Positions 29,468 to 39,328 of a stretch of 64,000 bases of DNA are shown piece after piece. Location: contig CP019797.1 of assembly GCA_002951995.1 (NCBI GenBank), positions 2,588,501 to 2,652,500 of the forward strand, given 5' to 3'. The first letter of the stretch is position 1. Each line of letters starts with the position of its first letter. Origin of the DNA: Stenotrophomonas acidaminiphila (GTDB taxonomy: Bacteria > Pseudomonadota > Gammaproteobacteria > Xanthomonadales > Xanthomonadaceae). A model generated the notes under the pieces. That model was not told where the DNA came from and did not search any database. It worked only from the letters and a program-made list of their open reading frames with translations. The position numbers and the translations under genes were made by a program.

Positions 29468-30720
29468 ACCTTTCCTCCCCGCGCCCCCTCCCCGACACCG
29501 GCAGCGCCCCCGACTGGGAGCGCGTGCGTACCGACTTCCCGCTGCTGATGCGCGAGGTCAACGGCAAGCCGCTGGTGTACTTCGACAACGCCAACACCGC
29601 GCAGAAGCCGCTGCCGGTGATCGGCGCGGTCGATGAGTTCTACCGCCGCTACAACGCCAACGTCAGCCGCGCGGTGCACGCGCTGGGGACCGAGGCCACC
29701 GACGCCTACGAAGGCGCGCGCACCAAGCTGGCGCGCTTCCTCAACGTGCGCGCCAACGAGCTGGTGCTGTGCAGCGGCACCACCTTCGCCATCAATCTGG
29801 TGGCCTACTCGTGGGCGCTGCCGCGGCTGAAGGCCGGCGACGTGATCCTGGTCTCGCGCATGGAGCACCACGCCAACATCGTGCCGTGGCAGCTGGTCGC
29901 CGAACGCACCGGCGCCCGCATCCGCGTGGCCGAGATCACCGCGGACGGCAGCCTGGACATGGACGCGCTGCACGCGGCGATGACCGCGGACGTGAAGCTG
30001 CTGGCGCTGACCCACGTCTCCAACGTACTGGGCACGGTCAACCCGGTGCGCGAGATCTGCCGCGAAGCGCGCCGGCGCGGCATCGTCAGCGTCATCGACG
30101 GCTCACAGGCCGCGCCGCACCTGGCGCTGGACGTCGCCGCCATCGGCTGCGACTTCTACGCCGTCACCGGGCACAAGATGTGCGGCCCCACCGGCACCGG
30201 CGCGCTGTGGGCGCGCCGCGAGCTGCTGCAGGAGATGCCGCCGTTCCTGGGCGGCGGCGAGATGATCAAGGAGGTCAGCTTCGACGGCACGGTGTTCAAC
30301 GACGCGCCGCACAAGTTCGAGGCGGGCACCCCCAACATTGCCGGCTTCGTCGGCCTTGGCGCGGCGGTCGACTACCTGGACGGCCTCGGCCGCGACCACA
30401 TCGCCGCCCGCGAACAGCAACTGCTGGCGCACTTCACCGAGGAACTGCAGCGCGTGGACGGCGTGCGCATCTTCGGCACCGCGCCGCACAAGGCGGCGGT
30501 GGTCTCGTTCCTGGTCGAAGGCGCGCATGCGCACGACCTGGCCACCCTGCTCGACCTGCAGGGCGTGGCGGTACGCTCCGGCCAGCATTGCGCGCATCCG
30601 TTGCTGCAGTACTACGGGGTGGCCGCGACCTGCCGTGCCTCGCTGGCGTTCTACAACACGCACGCGGAAATCGAGGCGTTCATGGCCGCGCTGAAGAAGG
30701 TACGCGCCCTGTTGGGCTGA
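29464..30720 (+). CDS. sufS: Cysteine desulfurase SufS
   Basis: 418 residues, a class-II PLP-dependent cysteine desulfurase. The PLP lysine is Lys238 in VTGHKMCGPTGTG, and the persulfide cysteine is Cys376 in VRSGQHCAHPLL, within the short loop typical of SufS rather than IscS. It supplies sulfur for cluster assembly. No sufE gene is adjacent, and none is seen in this window. A REP-like palindrome begins 8 bp after the stop. Confidence 0.97.
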   Translation: MNLSSPRPLPDTGSAPDWERVRTDFPLLMREVNGKPLVYFDNANTAQKPLPVIGAVDEFYRRYNANVSRAVHALGTEATDAYEGARTKLARFLNVRANELVLCSGTTFAINLVAYSWALPRLKAGDVILVSRMEHHANIVPWQLVAERTGARIRVAEITADGSLDMDALHAAMTADVKLLALTHVSNVLGTVNPVREICREARRRGIVSVIDGSQAAPHLALDVAAIGCDFYAVTGHKMCGPTGTGALWARRELLQEMPPFLGGGEMIKEVSFDGTVFNDAPHKFEAGTPNIAGFVGLGAAVDYLDGLGRDHIAAREQQLLAHFTEELQRVDGVRIFGTAPHKAAVVSFLVEGAHAHDLATLLDLQGVAVRSGQHCAHPLLQYYGVAATCRASLAFYNTHAEIEAFMAALKKVRALLG

Positions 30721-30727
30721 GCGTGGA

Positions 30728-30795
30728 GGCGGGGCATGCCCCGCCCGCGGCGTTGCCGTCACGGCATGCGCGGCAGGCCCCGCATCTACAAGGAA
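30728..30795. repeat. REP-like palindrome after sufS
   Basis: GGCGGGGCATGCCCCGCC at 30728-30745 is a perfect 18-bp palindrome, followed by a degenerate second half ending GGCCCCGCATCTACA. The core and the CTAC foot (GTAG on the other strand) match the GTAG REP family repeated at 44160-44460. Such elements stabilise 3' ends of transcripts or uncouple genes; here it separates sufS from the downstream GNAT gene. Confidence 0.7.
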
Positions 30796-30819
30796 ATCCG
30801 GCATCGCTACAATGCGGCG

Positions 30820-31356
30820 ATGGATACCCTCACCTTCCGCAGCGCCACCCCGGACGACGTTCCGGCCCTGATCGAACTGGTCACCTCGGCCTACCGTGGC
30901 GACGCCTCGCGCGTGGGCTGGACCACCGAAGCCGATCTCCTCGACGGCCAGCGGGTGGACGCCGCGGGCCTGCTCGCCGACATCCAGCGGCCGCGCAGCG
31001 TGATCCTGCTGGCCGAACAGGGCGGGCGGCTGCTGGCCTGCTGCCACGTCGCCGACGAGGACGGTCATGGCTACTTCGGCATGTTCGCGGTCAGCCCCGC
31101 GGCGCAGGGCGGCGGGGTCGGCAAACAGGTCATGCAGCATGCCGAGCGGCTTGTCGCGGCGCAGTGGGGGCTGCCGACCATGCAGATGACCGTGATCGAC
31201 TGCCGCGACGAACTGATCGCCTTCTACGAGCGCCGCGGCTATGCCCGCACCGGCATCAAGAAGCCGTTCCCGTACGGCGACGCGCGCTTCGGCCTGCCCA
31301 AACGCGACGACCTGCGCTTCGAAGTCCTGGAGAAGCGACTGGAGCCGGCGGCATGA
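30820..31356 (+). CDS. GNAT-family N-acetyltransferase
   Basis: 178 residues. It starts MDTLTFRSATPDDVPALIEL, has the acetyl-CoA loop region FAVSPAAQGGGVGKQVMQHA and the C-terminal motif LIAFYERRGYARTG. It acetylates an unknown small molecule or protein. The start at 30820 is chosen because upstream in-frame codons encode Arg-rich shadow sequence from the REP element. Its stop overlaps the Rieske gene start (ATGA). Confidence 0.9.
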   Translation: MDTLTFRSATPDDVPALIELVTSAYRGDASRVGWTTEADLLDGQRVDAAGLLADIQRPRSVILLAEQGGRLLACCHVADEDGHGYFGMFAVSPAAQGGGVGKQVMQHAERLVAAQWGLPTMQMTVIDCRDELIAFYERRGYARTGIKKPFPYGDARFGLPKRDDLRFEVLEKRLEPAA

Positions 31357-31685
31357 GCGCGACCTGGACCTATGTCTGCGCCAGCGATGAGCTGCTGCCG
31401 GGCGAGATGAAGACCGCGTTCGACGAGGTGACCGGCGCGCCGATCGTCGTGTTCAACCTGGACGGCGAACTGTACGCGCTGGAAGACCAGTGCACGCACG
31501 AGGAGTTCGAGCTGTCCTCGGGCAGCATCGACCCGGTCGAGGGCAGCATCGAGTGCGTCCTGCATGGCGCCCGTTTCGATGTCCGCGACGGCCGCGCCCT
31601 GTGCGCCCCGGCCTATACCCCGGTGCCCAAGTTCCCGGTCAAGCGCGAGAACGGCGGCATCTGGGCCCGCGACGACCGCGACTGA
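31353..31685 (+). CDS. Rieske-type [2Fe-2S] ferredoxin
   Basis: 110 residues. The two Rieske ligand motifs are CTHEEFELSSG (Cys-X-His) and CVLHGARFD (Cys-X2-His), as in ferredoxin components of non-heme oxygenases. It carries one electron to an oxygenase or to the Fe-S assembly system. Translational overlap with the GNAT gene and a position just after suf suggest that it is a member of the extended suf operon. Confidence 0.93.
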   Translation: MSATWTYVCASDELLPGEMKTAFDEVTGAPIVVFNLDGELYALEDQCTHEEFELSSGSIDPVEGSIECVLHGARFDVRDGRALCAPAYTPVPKFPVKRENGGIWARDDRD

Positions 31686-31733
31686 CCCAGCCGGCACGGC
31701 GCCGGTCGGGGCACCGCGCATGCGTGTGGACAT

Positions 31734-31752
31734 GCGAATCATTATCGTTTAA
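31734..31752. promoter_or_regulatory. Fur-box-like site upstream of the fiu region
   Basis: On the minus strand the site reads ACGATAATGATTCGC, close to the Fur core GATAATGATTATC. It sits about 570 bp upstream of the fiu start and 10 bp upstream of a small open reading frame, and is markedly AT-rich for this window. It is expected to repress the operon when iron is plentiful. Confidence 0.7.
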
Positions 31753-31761
31753 TTTACCGTT

Positions 31762-32196
31762 ATGCATGCCGCCCGCCCCCGCCCGCGCGGCTCCCGCGAC
31801 GGAGCCCCGCCCTGCCTGCCGACCGTTCCGGTGCGGCGGTACTGGCATCTGTGGCTGCTGGCATGCGGCTTTCTCGCCACCTGCCTGGTGGCGGCGCTGG
31901 CCCCTGCGGCTCATGCCGCCACATCGCCCGCCGGCGGCGCGGCCGTTGTCACGTCCGCCGGCCAGCCGGCGGCCCCGGGCGGCCCATCGCTGCACCTGAC
32001 TGCGATTGCCGAAGCCGATGCCGAAGCAGCGACCCGCGTCGCGCGCCCGGCGGCACTGTCGCGCGCGCCCTGGCCGGCATCGCATCCGGCCCGGCCAGCC
32101 ACGCCTCGGCGGATCAAGCCGGCGCCTGCGGCACCCGGCGCACGGGCGTACCGGTCGCCTCCGGGGCATGCGCCCCCTGCGCGCCACCACGGCTGA
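31762..32196 (+). CDS. Hypothetical small exported or membrane protein in the fiu leader
   Basis: 144 residues, family not recognised. A basic, Pro/Arg-rich N-terminus, one hydrophobic segment near 28-50 (WHLWLLACGFLATCLVAALA) ending in an AHA-type cleavage site, then an Ala/Pro/Arg-rich tail. Its start is only 10 bp from a Fur-box-like site, so the mRNA could be nearly leaderless. A protein of similar plan and length (36261-36674) occupies the same place ahead of the second receptor. It may be a real secreted iron-stress protein or part of a long untranslated leader. Confidence 0.4.
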   Translation: MHAARPRPRGSRDGAPPCLPTVPVRRYWHLWLLACGFLATCLVAALAPAAHAATSPAGGAAVVTSAGQPAAPGGPSLHLTAIAEADAEAATRVARPAALSRAPWPASHPARPATPRRIKPAPAAPGARAYRSPPGHAPPARHHG

Positions 32197-32322
32197 GTTC
32201 CGCGCGGCCGGGTCCACCTGCCAAAGGCCGCGCCTGCCTGCTCCGTTCCGCTTCCCGGGCGTCCGCACCGCCGGCGCCCGCGCTGCTGCTTTCATCTTTA
32301 CTTTTCCCGGACATCGTCATCC

Positions 32323-34605
32323 ATGAGCCCCATCAAGACCCGCAAGTACCCGCCGCGTGCCGCCATGCTGGCCACCGCCACCCTCGCCGCCGGCTTCTCG
32401 CCCTTGGCCGCGCAGGCGGCGGACGCTGACGCCGGCGCCGCACAGGCCACCGATCTGGACAAGGTCCAGGTCCGCGGCAGCTGGTTCGCGCCGTCCTCGC
32501 CCAAATTCACCGCCGAACTGCTGGATACGCCCAAGTCGGTGGCCGTGGTCACCGAGAAAACGCTGCAGGAGATCGGCGCCACCAACCTGGTGGACGCGCT
32601 GCGCATGGTGCCCGGCATTACCTTCGGCGCTGGCGAGGGTGGCAATTCGACCGGCGACCGCCCGTTCCTGCGTGGCTTCGATGGGCAGAGCAACATGTTC
32701 GTCGATGGCCTGCGCGACGTCGGCAGCCAGACCCGCGAAGTGTTCGACCTGGAGCAGCTGGAAGTGGTCAAGGGCCCGAGCTCGGCCTACGGCGGCCGTG
32801 ATTCCGGCGGCGGCAGCATCAACCTGGTCAGCAAGACCCCGAAGCTGAAGAACCAGACCAGCGCCAGCATGGGCGTGGGCAGCGACCGCTACGCGCGCGG
32901 CACCGTGGACGCCAACTACGTACTTGGCGACGGCATCGCCGCGCGCCTGAACCTGCTCAAGCACGAGTCCGACATCCCCGGCCGCGACGCCGCCAACGTC
33001 AGCCGCTGGGGTATCGCGCCGTCGATCGCGTTCGGCCTGAACGGGCCGCTGCAGGTGATCGCCAGCCATTACCACCTGGAAACCGACGACCTGCCCGATG
33101 CCGGCGGCTTCCCGTATGCCGACCCGGCCACCGGCACCACCACCGGCCGGCCGCTGGTGCCTGACCGCAACAACTACTACGGGCTGAAGGACCGCGACTT
33201 CCAGCGCACCCGCGCCGACATCAGCACCCTCGATGCCAGCTATGACCTGGGCGGCCACAAGCTGCGCAACATCGCGCGCCTGGGCAACACCAGCAACGAC
33301 TACCTGTGGACCCAGCCGGACGACAGCAAGAACAACCCGAACAAGTACGGCACCCTGTGGCGCCGCACCAACGACCGCGCCATCGACACCCGCACCTTCG
33401 CCGACCAGCTCAGCCTGACCGGCGCCTTCCAGACCGGCGGGCTGAAGCACAGCTACAGCGCCGGGGTCGAGTACAGCGAGGAGAAGAGCAGCAAGGGCCG
33501 CTACCTGATCGGCGGCGGCGGCACCAGCAACGCCATCAATGGCACCCAGGCCTGCCCGACCACCGGCGCGGCGACCGGCTGGAACTGCACCGACTTCTAC
33601 AACCCCAACCCGAACGACCCCTGGGCCGCCACCCACCCGGTCACCCGCAGCGACAAGGCGCTGGACATCCGCCAGACCACGCGCACCGCGTCGGTGTACG
33701 CGTTCGACACCCTCGAACTGAGCCCGCGCTGGCTGCTCAACCTGGGCCTGCGCTGGGACGACTACGACACCGAGCAGGTCACTCCCGTCGCGGGCAAGGC
33801 GCCGACCGTGCTGCGCAACAGCGAGTCCTTCGTCAACTACCAGGCCGGCGTGGTGTTCAAGCCCACGGCCAACGGCAGCATCTACCTGTCCTACGGCACC
33901 TCGTCCACGCCGCCGGGCATGGACAGCGGCGAAGGCAACGACGCGATCAGCGCCGCCATCCAGAACCTCAAGCCGCAGGAGACCAGGAACTACGAGCTGG
34001 GCACCAAGTGGGACCTGTTCGGCAACCGCCTGAACCTGACCGCCGCGCTCTTCCACACCGAGGTGAACAACGCGCGCGTGGTGGTCGACAGCGGTGACAC
34101 CCGCAACGCCGGCCGGAAGGCGATCAACGGCGTGGAGATCGGCATCAACGGGCAGATCAGCGAACGCTGGAGCGTCGCCGGCGGCTACACCTGGATGGAT
34201 TCGGAGCTGAAGGACAACGGCTACGTCTGCTCGGTGCCCAGCCGCAGCGGCTGCCCGGCGCCCGGGGTGTGGATCGTCTCGCCGAACAACGGCAACGTCT
34301 TCCCCAACACGCCGCGGCACGCGGCCACGCTGTGGACCACGTATGCGCTCCCGTTCGGCCTGACCCTGGGCGGTGGCGCCAGTTACGTGGACAAGCAGTA
34401 CGGCGACGTCGCCAATACCAAGTGGATCCCGGCCTACACCCGCTGGGACGCGATGGCCAGCTACGCCCTGCAGGACAACATCAGCCTGCAGCTCAACCTG
34501 CAGAACCTGACCGACAAGGTCTACTTCACCAAGGCCTATTCGTCGCACTACGCGAGCATCGCGCCGGGGCGTTCGGCCACGCTGGCGCTCAACGTCAGGT
34601 TCTGA
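32323..34605 (+). CDS. fiu: Fiu-like catecholate siderophore TonB-dependent receptor
   Basis: 760 residues. Signal peptide to about 31, TonB-box-like LDKVQVRGSWF, a plug with VDALRMVPGITFGAGEGGNS and DRPFLRGFDGQSNMFVDGLR, and a barrel with the siderophore-receptor motif ALQDNISLQLNLQNLTDKVY ending LALNVRF. It resembles E. coli Fiu and Pseudomonas PiuA, which import ferric monocatecholates. A Sel1 protein and a PiuC hydroxylase gene follow, the same order as in the Pseudomonas piuA locus. A Fur-box-like site lies upstream. Confidence 0.92.
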   Translation: MSPIKTRKYPPRAAMLATATLAAGFSPLAAQAADADAGAAQATDLDKVQVRGSWFAPSSPKFTAELLDTPKSVAVVTEKTLQEIGATNLVDALRMVPGITFGAGEGGNSTGDRPFLRGFDGQSNMFVDGLRDVGSQTREVFDLEQLEVVKGPSSAYGGRDSGGGSINLVSKTPKLKNQTSASMGVGSDRYARGTVDANYVLGDGIAARLNLLKHESDIPGRDAANVSRWGIAPSIAFGLNGPLQVIASHYHLETDDLPDAGGFPYADPATGTTTGRPLVPDRNNYYGLKDRDFQRTRADISTLDASYDLGGHKLRNIARLGNTSNDYLWTQPDDSKNNPNKYGTLWRRTNDRAIDTRTFADQLSLTGAFQTGGLKHSYSAGVEYSEEKSSKGRYLIGGGGTSNAINGTQACPTTGAATGWNCTDFYNPNPNDPWAATHPVTRSDKALDIRQTTRTASVYAFDTLELSPRWLLNLGLRWDDYDTEQVTPVAGKAPTVLRNSESFVNYQAGVVFKPTANGSIYLSYGTSSTPPGMDSGEGNDAISAAIQNLKPQETRNYELGTKWDLFGNRLNLTAALFHTEVNNARVVVDSGDTRNAGRKAINGVEIGINGQISERWSVAGGYTWMDSELKDNGYVCSVPSRSGCPAPGVWIVSPNNGNVFPNTPRHAATLWTTYALPFGLTLGGGASYVDKQYGDVANTKWIPAYTRWDAMASYALQDNISLQLNLQNLTDKVYFTKAYSSHYASIAPGRSATLALNVRF

Positions 34606-34617
34606 TCCCGGGACACG

Positions 34618-34644
34618 GACGGCGGCAGGTCTGCTGCCGCCGTC
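34618..34644 (+). terminator. Hairpin after fiu
   Basis: An 11-bp perfect stem GACGGCGGCAG / CTGCCGCCGTC with a 5-base loop starts 13 bp after the fiu stop and is followed by TTCGCCTTTCC. The T-tract is poor, so it probably attenuates rather than fully stops transcription into the Sel1 and piuC genes. Confidence 0.5.
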
Positions 34645-34702
34645 TTCGCCTTTCCGGCAGGCCCGTCTTTCCTCCAAACGCCAAGCCCGATCGAAGCCAC
34701 CG

Positions 34703-35428
34703 ATGTCCGCGTCCTCCCGCCCCTTCCTCGATGCCGACGCGCTGGCCGCGCGGCTGAGCACGGACCCGCACGCGGCCTTCGCCGATGTCCGCGCGGCCGC
34801 CCAGGGCGGACTGGTCGCCGCGCAGCTGCTGCTGGCGCAGATGTACATGGACGGCAAGGGCGTGGCGCGCGACGCCGAAGCGGCATTGCTGTGGTACGCC
34901 ACCGCGGCCAACAACGGCGATGCGCTGGCGATGAACATGCTCGGCCGCTGCCACGAACTGGGCCAGGGCACCGCGCACGATCCGGCACTGGCTGCCGTCT
35001 GGTACCGGCGCGCGGCCGAGGCCGGGCTGGACTGGGGCATGTACAACCTGGCCAACCTGCTCGCCACCGGCCGCGGCGTGGCGCAGGACCGCCGCCAGGC
35101 GCTGGCGCTCTACACCCGCGCCGCCCACCTGGGCCACGCCAAGTCGATGAACCTGCTGGCGCGCCACTTGGAAGACGGGCTGGAGACCGCGCGCGACCCG
35201 CAGGCGGCGCTGGACTGGTACCGGCGCGCGGCCGAAGCCGGGGACTTCCGCGGGCAGGCCAACTACGCCTCCATCCTGTTGCAGCAGGCGCGCATCGACG
35301 AAGCGCTGCACTGGCTGCGGCTTGCGCTCGCCCACGGCAGCCCCGCGTTCATGGCGCATATCGTTCCGCAACTGGCCGCCTCGCCGCACCCCCGGGTACG
35401 CGCGCTGGTCGACTCTCCCGCAGACTGA
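34703..35428 (+). CDS. Sel1-repeat tetratricopeptide protein
   Basis: 241 residues, made of about five Sel1-like repeats ([58 protein letters not shown] and others). No signal peptide is seen, so it is probably cytoplasmic. Sel1 proteins act as adaptors. A Sel1 gene is a regular neighbour of piuC next to Fiu/PiuA receptors, where its exact job is not known. Confidence 0.92.
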   Translation: MSASSRPFLDADALAARLSTDPHAAFADVRAAAQGGLVAAQLLLAQMYMDGKGVARDAEAALLWYATAANNGDALAMNMLGRCHELGQGTAHDPALAAVWYRRAAEAGLDWGMYNLANLLATGRGVAQDRRQALALYTRAAHLGHAKSMNLLARHLEDGLETARDPQAALDWYRRAAEAGDFRGQANYASILLQQARIDEALHWLRLALAHGSPAFMAHIVPQLAASPHPRVRALVDSPAD

Positions 35429-35439
35429 GGAAAGCCCCG

Positions 35440-36117
35440 ATGCTGCTGCATATCCCCAACGTGTTGACACCGGCGCAGGTCGCCGGCTTCCGCGCCCGGC
35501 TCGACGCCGCGCAGTGGATCGATGGCCGCCAGACGGTGGGCCACCTCGGCGCCCAGGCCAAGCGCAACGAGCAGTTGCCGGAAGATTCGCCGCTGCGGCG
35601 CGAGCTGGGCGAGACCCTCCTGCTGGCACTGGCCAGGCACCCGCTGTTCTTCAGCGCCGCGCTGCCGCTCAAGTACCTGCCGCCCCGCTTCAACCGCTAC
35701 ACCGGTGGCGGCACCTACGGCTTCCATGTCGACGGCGCGGTGATGAACCTGTCCCAAGGCGAACAGCTGCGCTCGGACGTGTCGTGCACGCTGTTCCTCA
35801 ACCCGCCGGACGAGTACGACGGCGGCGAGCTGGTCATCAGCGACACCTATGGCGAGCACGCGGTGAAGCTGCCGGCCGGCGACCTGATCCTGTACCCCTC
35901 CAGCAGCCTGCACCAGGTGACGCCGGTGACCCGTGGCGCGCGGCTGGCGTCGTTCTTCTGGGTGCAGAGCATGGTCCGCGACGACACCCGGCGGCGGATG
36001 CTGTTCGAACTGGACAGCTCCATCGAGACCCTGCGCCAGGGCAACGCAGATGCCGGCGCGGTGCTGCAGCTGACCGGCGTGTACCACAACCTGCTGCGGC
36101 AATGGGCCGAGGTCTGA
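35440..36117 (+). CDS. piuC: PiuC/YbiX-type PKHD hydroxylase
   Basis: 225 residues, a Fe(II)/2-oxoglutarate-dependent dioxygenase. The HxD pair is in [10 protein letters not shown], the distal histidine in [10 protein letters not shown], and the 2-oxoglutarate arginine in [13 protein letters not shown]. It lies 11 bp after the Sel1 gene and is iron-regulated with the receptor in pseudomonads. The natural substrate is not established. Confidence 0.93.
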   Translation: MLLHIPNVLTPAQVAGFRARLDAAQWIDGRQTVGHLGAQAKRNEQLPEDSPLRRELGETLLLALARHPLFFSAALPLKYLPPRFNRYTGGGTYGFHVDGAVMNLSQGEQLRSDVSCTLFLNPPDEYDGGELVISDTYGEHAVKLPAGDLILYPSSSLHQVTPVTRGARLASFFWVQSMVRDDTRRRMLFELDSSIETLRQGNADAGAVLQLTGVYHNLLRQWAEV

Positions 36118-36157
36118 CGGTGCGGTGGGCGGGTTGATCCACGTCAACCCGGCTTTA

Positions 36158-36182
36158 AATGAAATGAATTCTTATTTGCATC
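36158..36182. promoter_or_regulatory. AT-rich Fur-box-like site ahead of the second receptor unit
   Basis: AAATGAAATGAATTCTTATT and flanking bases form an AT-rich inverted-repeat region centred on GAATTC, about 80 bp before a small open reading frame and 610 bp before the receptor at 36790. The match to the Fur consensus is weaker than at the two neighbouring sites. Confidence 0.5.
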
Positions 36183-36260
36183 GGATAACGAATCCCAACT
36201 ACAATTGCGCAACGCCGCCGGCCCGTTGATCGGCGGCCACTGACGCCTACCGGGGATCCG

Positions 36261-36674
36261 ATGCACCACCTGCTCCGCCGCCGCTGCCTGTCCGCCCTTG
36301 CGCCCCTGCGCAACGGCCTGCGCATGCCGCTGTGGGGGTTGATGGTCCTGTGCCTGCTGCTGGGCCCTGCCGGCACCGGCCAGGCGCATATCGCGCCCGC
36401 GACCCGGGCGCCGTCGGCCGCCGTCGGCGCAGGCGAGGAAACGCCCGCGGGCGAGACGGCCGCGCAGGAAACACCCGCCAAACTGCGCCGCGTGGCCACG
36501 CTGCAGGCGCCGCGCGCGGCCTGCCTGCGCGCCGCGCCGCCACGTCCCGTGGCATGCGCAGTGGACAGCGCATCGACCCTGACGTCCGCCCTGCCGGCGG
36601 CTTCGCCGGCGCCCCCGGCCGCCCTGCCCAGGCACTGGCGGTCGCAGCGCAGCCAGGCGCCCCCGCCGCGCTGA
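36261..36674 (+). CDS. Hypothetical small exported or membrane protein ahead of the second receptor
   Basis: 137 residues, not recognised. A basic N-terminus (MHHLLRRRCLSALAPLRNGL), one hydrophobic segment (MPLWGLMVLCLLLGPAG) followed by a possible signal cleavage site GQA-H, then an Ala/Pro/Glu-rich tail with two Cys. GGGGATCCG eight bases upstream could serve as a ribosome site. Its plan and place match the open frame at 31762-32196, which argues for a real pair of small iron-regulated proteins, although the sequences share little identity. Confidence 0.45.
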   Translation: MHHLLRRRCLSALAPLRNGLRMPLWGLMVLCLLLGPAGTGQAHIAPATRAPSAAVGAGEETPAGETAAQETPAKLRRVATLQAPRAACLRAAPPRPVACAVDSASTLTSALPAASPAPPAALPRHWRSQRSQAPPPR

Positions 36675-36789
36675 GCCGTCGCCGCGCGGCCACGCCGCGC
36701 CTGTTCCACCGACCCTTCCGTCGCTGCCATGGCGCCCGTGCGCCAGCGGCCCGCCGCACCCTTCTCCATTCCGTTCCCGAGGTCTTCCC

Positions 36790-39216
36790 ATGGCTCTGCG
36801 CCATCGTTTCCGCGCGCCCGCCGCGCGCACTTCCCTCGCCCTGGCCCTGCTCGCCGCGCTGCCGGCGCTGGCCCACGCCTCCGGCGCCCCCGCCGCGCAA
36901 CCGTCCACGCTGGACACCGTCGTGGTCACCGCGTCCGGCTTCGAGCAGAAGATCACCGACGCGCCGGCCAGCATCTCGGTGATCACCCGCGAGGACCTGG
37001 CCAGGCGCCCCTACATGACCCTGCTGGACGCGGTGCGCGACCTGGAAGGCGTGGACGTGGGCGAGACCCGCGACAAGACCGGCCAGGGCACCATCTCCAT
37101 GCGCGGCATGGGCGCGGACTACACCCTGATCCTGGTCAACGGCCGCCGCCAGAACAACCACGGCGACATCTACCCGAACAACTTTGGCGGCAACCAGTTC
37201 AACCACATCCCGCCGCTGGACGCGATCGAGCGCATCGAGGTGATCCGCGGGCCGATGTCCACGCTGTATGGCGCCGACGCCATGGGCGGGGTGATCAACA
37301 TCATCACCCGGCGCACCCTCGACAGCTGGCACGGCTCGGCCAGCATCGCCCGCACCGTCGAGACCGACGACGCGTTCGGCGACGACAGCACGGTGGACTT
37401 CTTCGTCACCGGGCCGCTGCTGCCCGGGGTACTCAACCTGAGCGCGCGCGGCAGCTGGTACGAACGCAAGGCTTCCAACCCGACCTACGCACCGGCCACC
37501 GATCCGGCCGGCGGCCTGCACACCCGCCCGCTGGGCTTCGGCAGCGGCGGCAAGACCGTGGACAACACCAACAAGGCCGGCGGCATCACCCTGGCGTGGA
37601 TGCCATCGGACAACCAGACCCTGTCGCTGGACTACGACACCTCGCGGCAGACCTACGACAACAGGATCAGGATCAACGACAGCGGCGTGGAGGAATACCC
37701 CGTCGGCACCGTCGACAACATCAACAGCATCTGGCGCGCCTCCAACTACTGCAGCGGCGCGAGCGGCGCCAACGCCGCCGCCTGCCGCGCCAACGGCGGC
37801 ACCTGGGCGCGGCGCGCCGACCCGCGGGTCGGCTACAGCGCGTCGCAGGCGTTCACCCGCGATGCCTGGGCGCTGACCCACGAAGGCCAGTGGGACATCG
37901 GCAACAGTTTCGTCTCGCTGGCGCGGGTGGCCACCAACAACGATGGCCGCACCCTGCCGTTCACCGTGGCCGAGCGCGAACGCCTGCTGGCGATGATCGA
38001 CGGCACCGGCGCATATGCCGGCATGGGCCTGGCCGAGCGCCGCGCGCTGGCCGAGTCCACCTTCCTGCCGCGCCCCAAGCGCACCCTGGAGAGCGCGCAG
38101 TACACCCTGGACGCCAAGCTTGACGTGCCGTTCCAGGCCGCCGGCGAGCACACCCTGGTGGTCGGCACGCAGGTCATCCGCGGCGATCTGACCGACGGCG
38201 TGTTCGGCACCGAGAAGGGCACGCCCGGGCTGAAGCAGGAGCACGACATGTACTCGCTGTTCGTCGAGGACAACTGGAAGGTGAGCGCGCCGCTGACCCT
38301 CACCGCGGGCCTGCGCTACGACGACCACAAGGTGTTCGGCGACCACCTGAGCCCGCGCCTGTACGGTGTCTATGCGCTGGGCGAGCAGTGGACGATCAAG
38401 GGCGGCGTCAGCACCGGCTTCAAGACCCCCAGGACCACCGACCTGTACGACGGCGTCATCGGCTTCGGCGGCCAGGGCACGCTGCCGTTCTTCGGCAACC
38501 CGGACCTGAAGCCGGAAACCAGCACCAGCACCGAGCTGGCGGTGTACTGGCAGCACCCGCGCGGCCACAACTTCAACGCCACGCTGTTCCACAACCGCTT
38601 CGACGACAAGATCGACAGCCAGCCGTGCGGCGCCGGCCTGGCCCTGCGCTGCACCAGCAGCGGCGAGTACGCCGAACTGGGCTATTCGAGCAGCAGCCGC
38701 ACGGTCAACATCGACGAAGTGGTGATCCAGGGGGCCGAGCTGGCCGGGCGCTGGCAGATCAGTGATGCCTTCGGCCTGCGCGCCAACTACACCTTCACCG
38801 ACAGCGAGCAGAAGAGCGGCGCGGAGAAGGGCCTGCCGCTGGGCAACAGCGCCCGGCACATGGCCAATGCCACGTTCGACTGGCAGGCCAGCGACCGCCT
38901 GAGCCTGTTCCTGACCGCCGAGGCGCGCTCCAGGCGCTACCGCGGCGTCAGTGCCGTCACCGGCAAGGAGCTGTACTACAAGGACTACACGGTGCTGCAC
39001 CTGGGCGCGTCGTTCGAGGCCACCGGCTGGCTGACCTTCAACGCGCGCATCAACAACCTGCTCGACCGCGACTTCACCACCTACCAGACCACGTTCACCG
39101 ACCTCAACGGCAACGGCATCTACGGCGACGTGACCAATGAGGTGCTGTTCGAGGACGACTACAACAACAAGGACAAGGCGCGCAGCGTCTGGCTGAGCAT
39201 GAACCTGCGCTTCTGA
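36790..39216 (+). CDS. TonB-dependent siderophore receptor (FepA/BfrA-like)
   Basis: 808 residues. Signal peptide ([18 protein letters not shown]), TonB-box-like [13 protein letters not shown], a plug with [36 protein letters not shown] and [19 protein letters not shown], then a barrel containing [16 protein letters not shown], ending WLSMNLRF. The plug and barrel resemble FepA- and BfrA/PirA-type enterobactin-like receptors; the ligand is inferred only by class. It is followed by the PepSY-TM/DUF2271/DUF4198 genes, so ferric siderophore taken up may be reduced at the inner membrane. Confidence 0.92.
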   Translation: MALRHRFRAPAARTSLALALLAALPALAHASGAPAAQPSTLDTVVVTASGFEQKITDAPASISVITREDLARRPYMTLLDAVRDLEGVDVGETRDKTGQGTISMRGMGADYTLILVNGRRQNNHGDIYPNNFGGNQFNHIPPLDAIERIEVIRGPMSTLYGADAMGGVINIITRRTLDSWHGSASIARTVETDDAFGDDSTVDFFVTGPLLPGVLNLSARGSWYERKASNPTYAPATDPAGGLHTRPLGFGSGGKTVDNTNKAGGITLAWMPSDNQTLSLDYDTSRQTYDNRIRINDSGVEEYPVGTVDNINSIWRASNYCSGASGANAAACRANGGTWARRADPRVGYSASQAFTRDAWALTHEGQWDIGNSFVSLARVATNNDGRTLPFTVAERERLLAMIDGTGAYAGMGLAERRALAESTFLPRPKRTLESAQYTLDAKLDVPFQAAGEHTLVVGTQVIRGDLTDGVFGTEKGTPGLKQEHDMYSLFVEDNWKVSAPLTLTAGLRYDDHKVFGDHLSPRLYGVYALGEQWTIKGGVSTGFKTPRTTDLYDGVIGFGGQGTLPFFGNPDLKPETSTSTELAVYWQHPRGHNFNATLFHNRFDDKIDSQPCGAGLALRCTSSGEYAELGYSSSSRTVNIDEVVIQGAELAGRWQISDAFGLRANYTFTDSEQKSGAEKGLPLGNSARHMANATFDWQASDRLSLFLTAEARSRRYRGVSAVTGKELYYKDYTVLHLGASFEATGWLTFNARINNLLDRDFTTYQTTFTDLNGNGIYGDVTNEVLFEDDYNNKDKARSVWLSMNLRF

Positions 39217-39270
39217 TCCGCCCTGGCGGGTGGCGCCCCACCCGCCGAGGCCGGGATACAGAGCGATACA

Positions 39271-39290
39271 AATTGCGAATCATTCTCATC
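39271..39290. promoter_or_regulatory. Fur-box-like site upstream of the PepSY module
   Basis: Read on the minus strand it gives GATGAGAATGATTCGCAATT, containing GAGAATGATTCGC, a strong match to proteobacterial Fur sites. It lies 39 bp before the GTG start of the PepSY-TM gene and so probably controls the whole reductive module to 44105. Confidence 0.75.
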
Positions 39291-39328
39291 AATGTTCTAA
39301 TTCCATCTCTTTCCCCCGCACCACGCCC

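Noticed and set aside
30736..30820. Longer N-terminus of the GNAT protein
   Set aside because: The extra 28 codons lie in the REP element and read as Arg/Pro/His-rich; the family domain begins at 30820.
32317..35067. Long minus-strand open frame (916 codons) opposite fiu
   Set aside because: Shadow of the receptor gene; no family motifs and Val/Gly/Ala/Arg bias.
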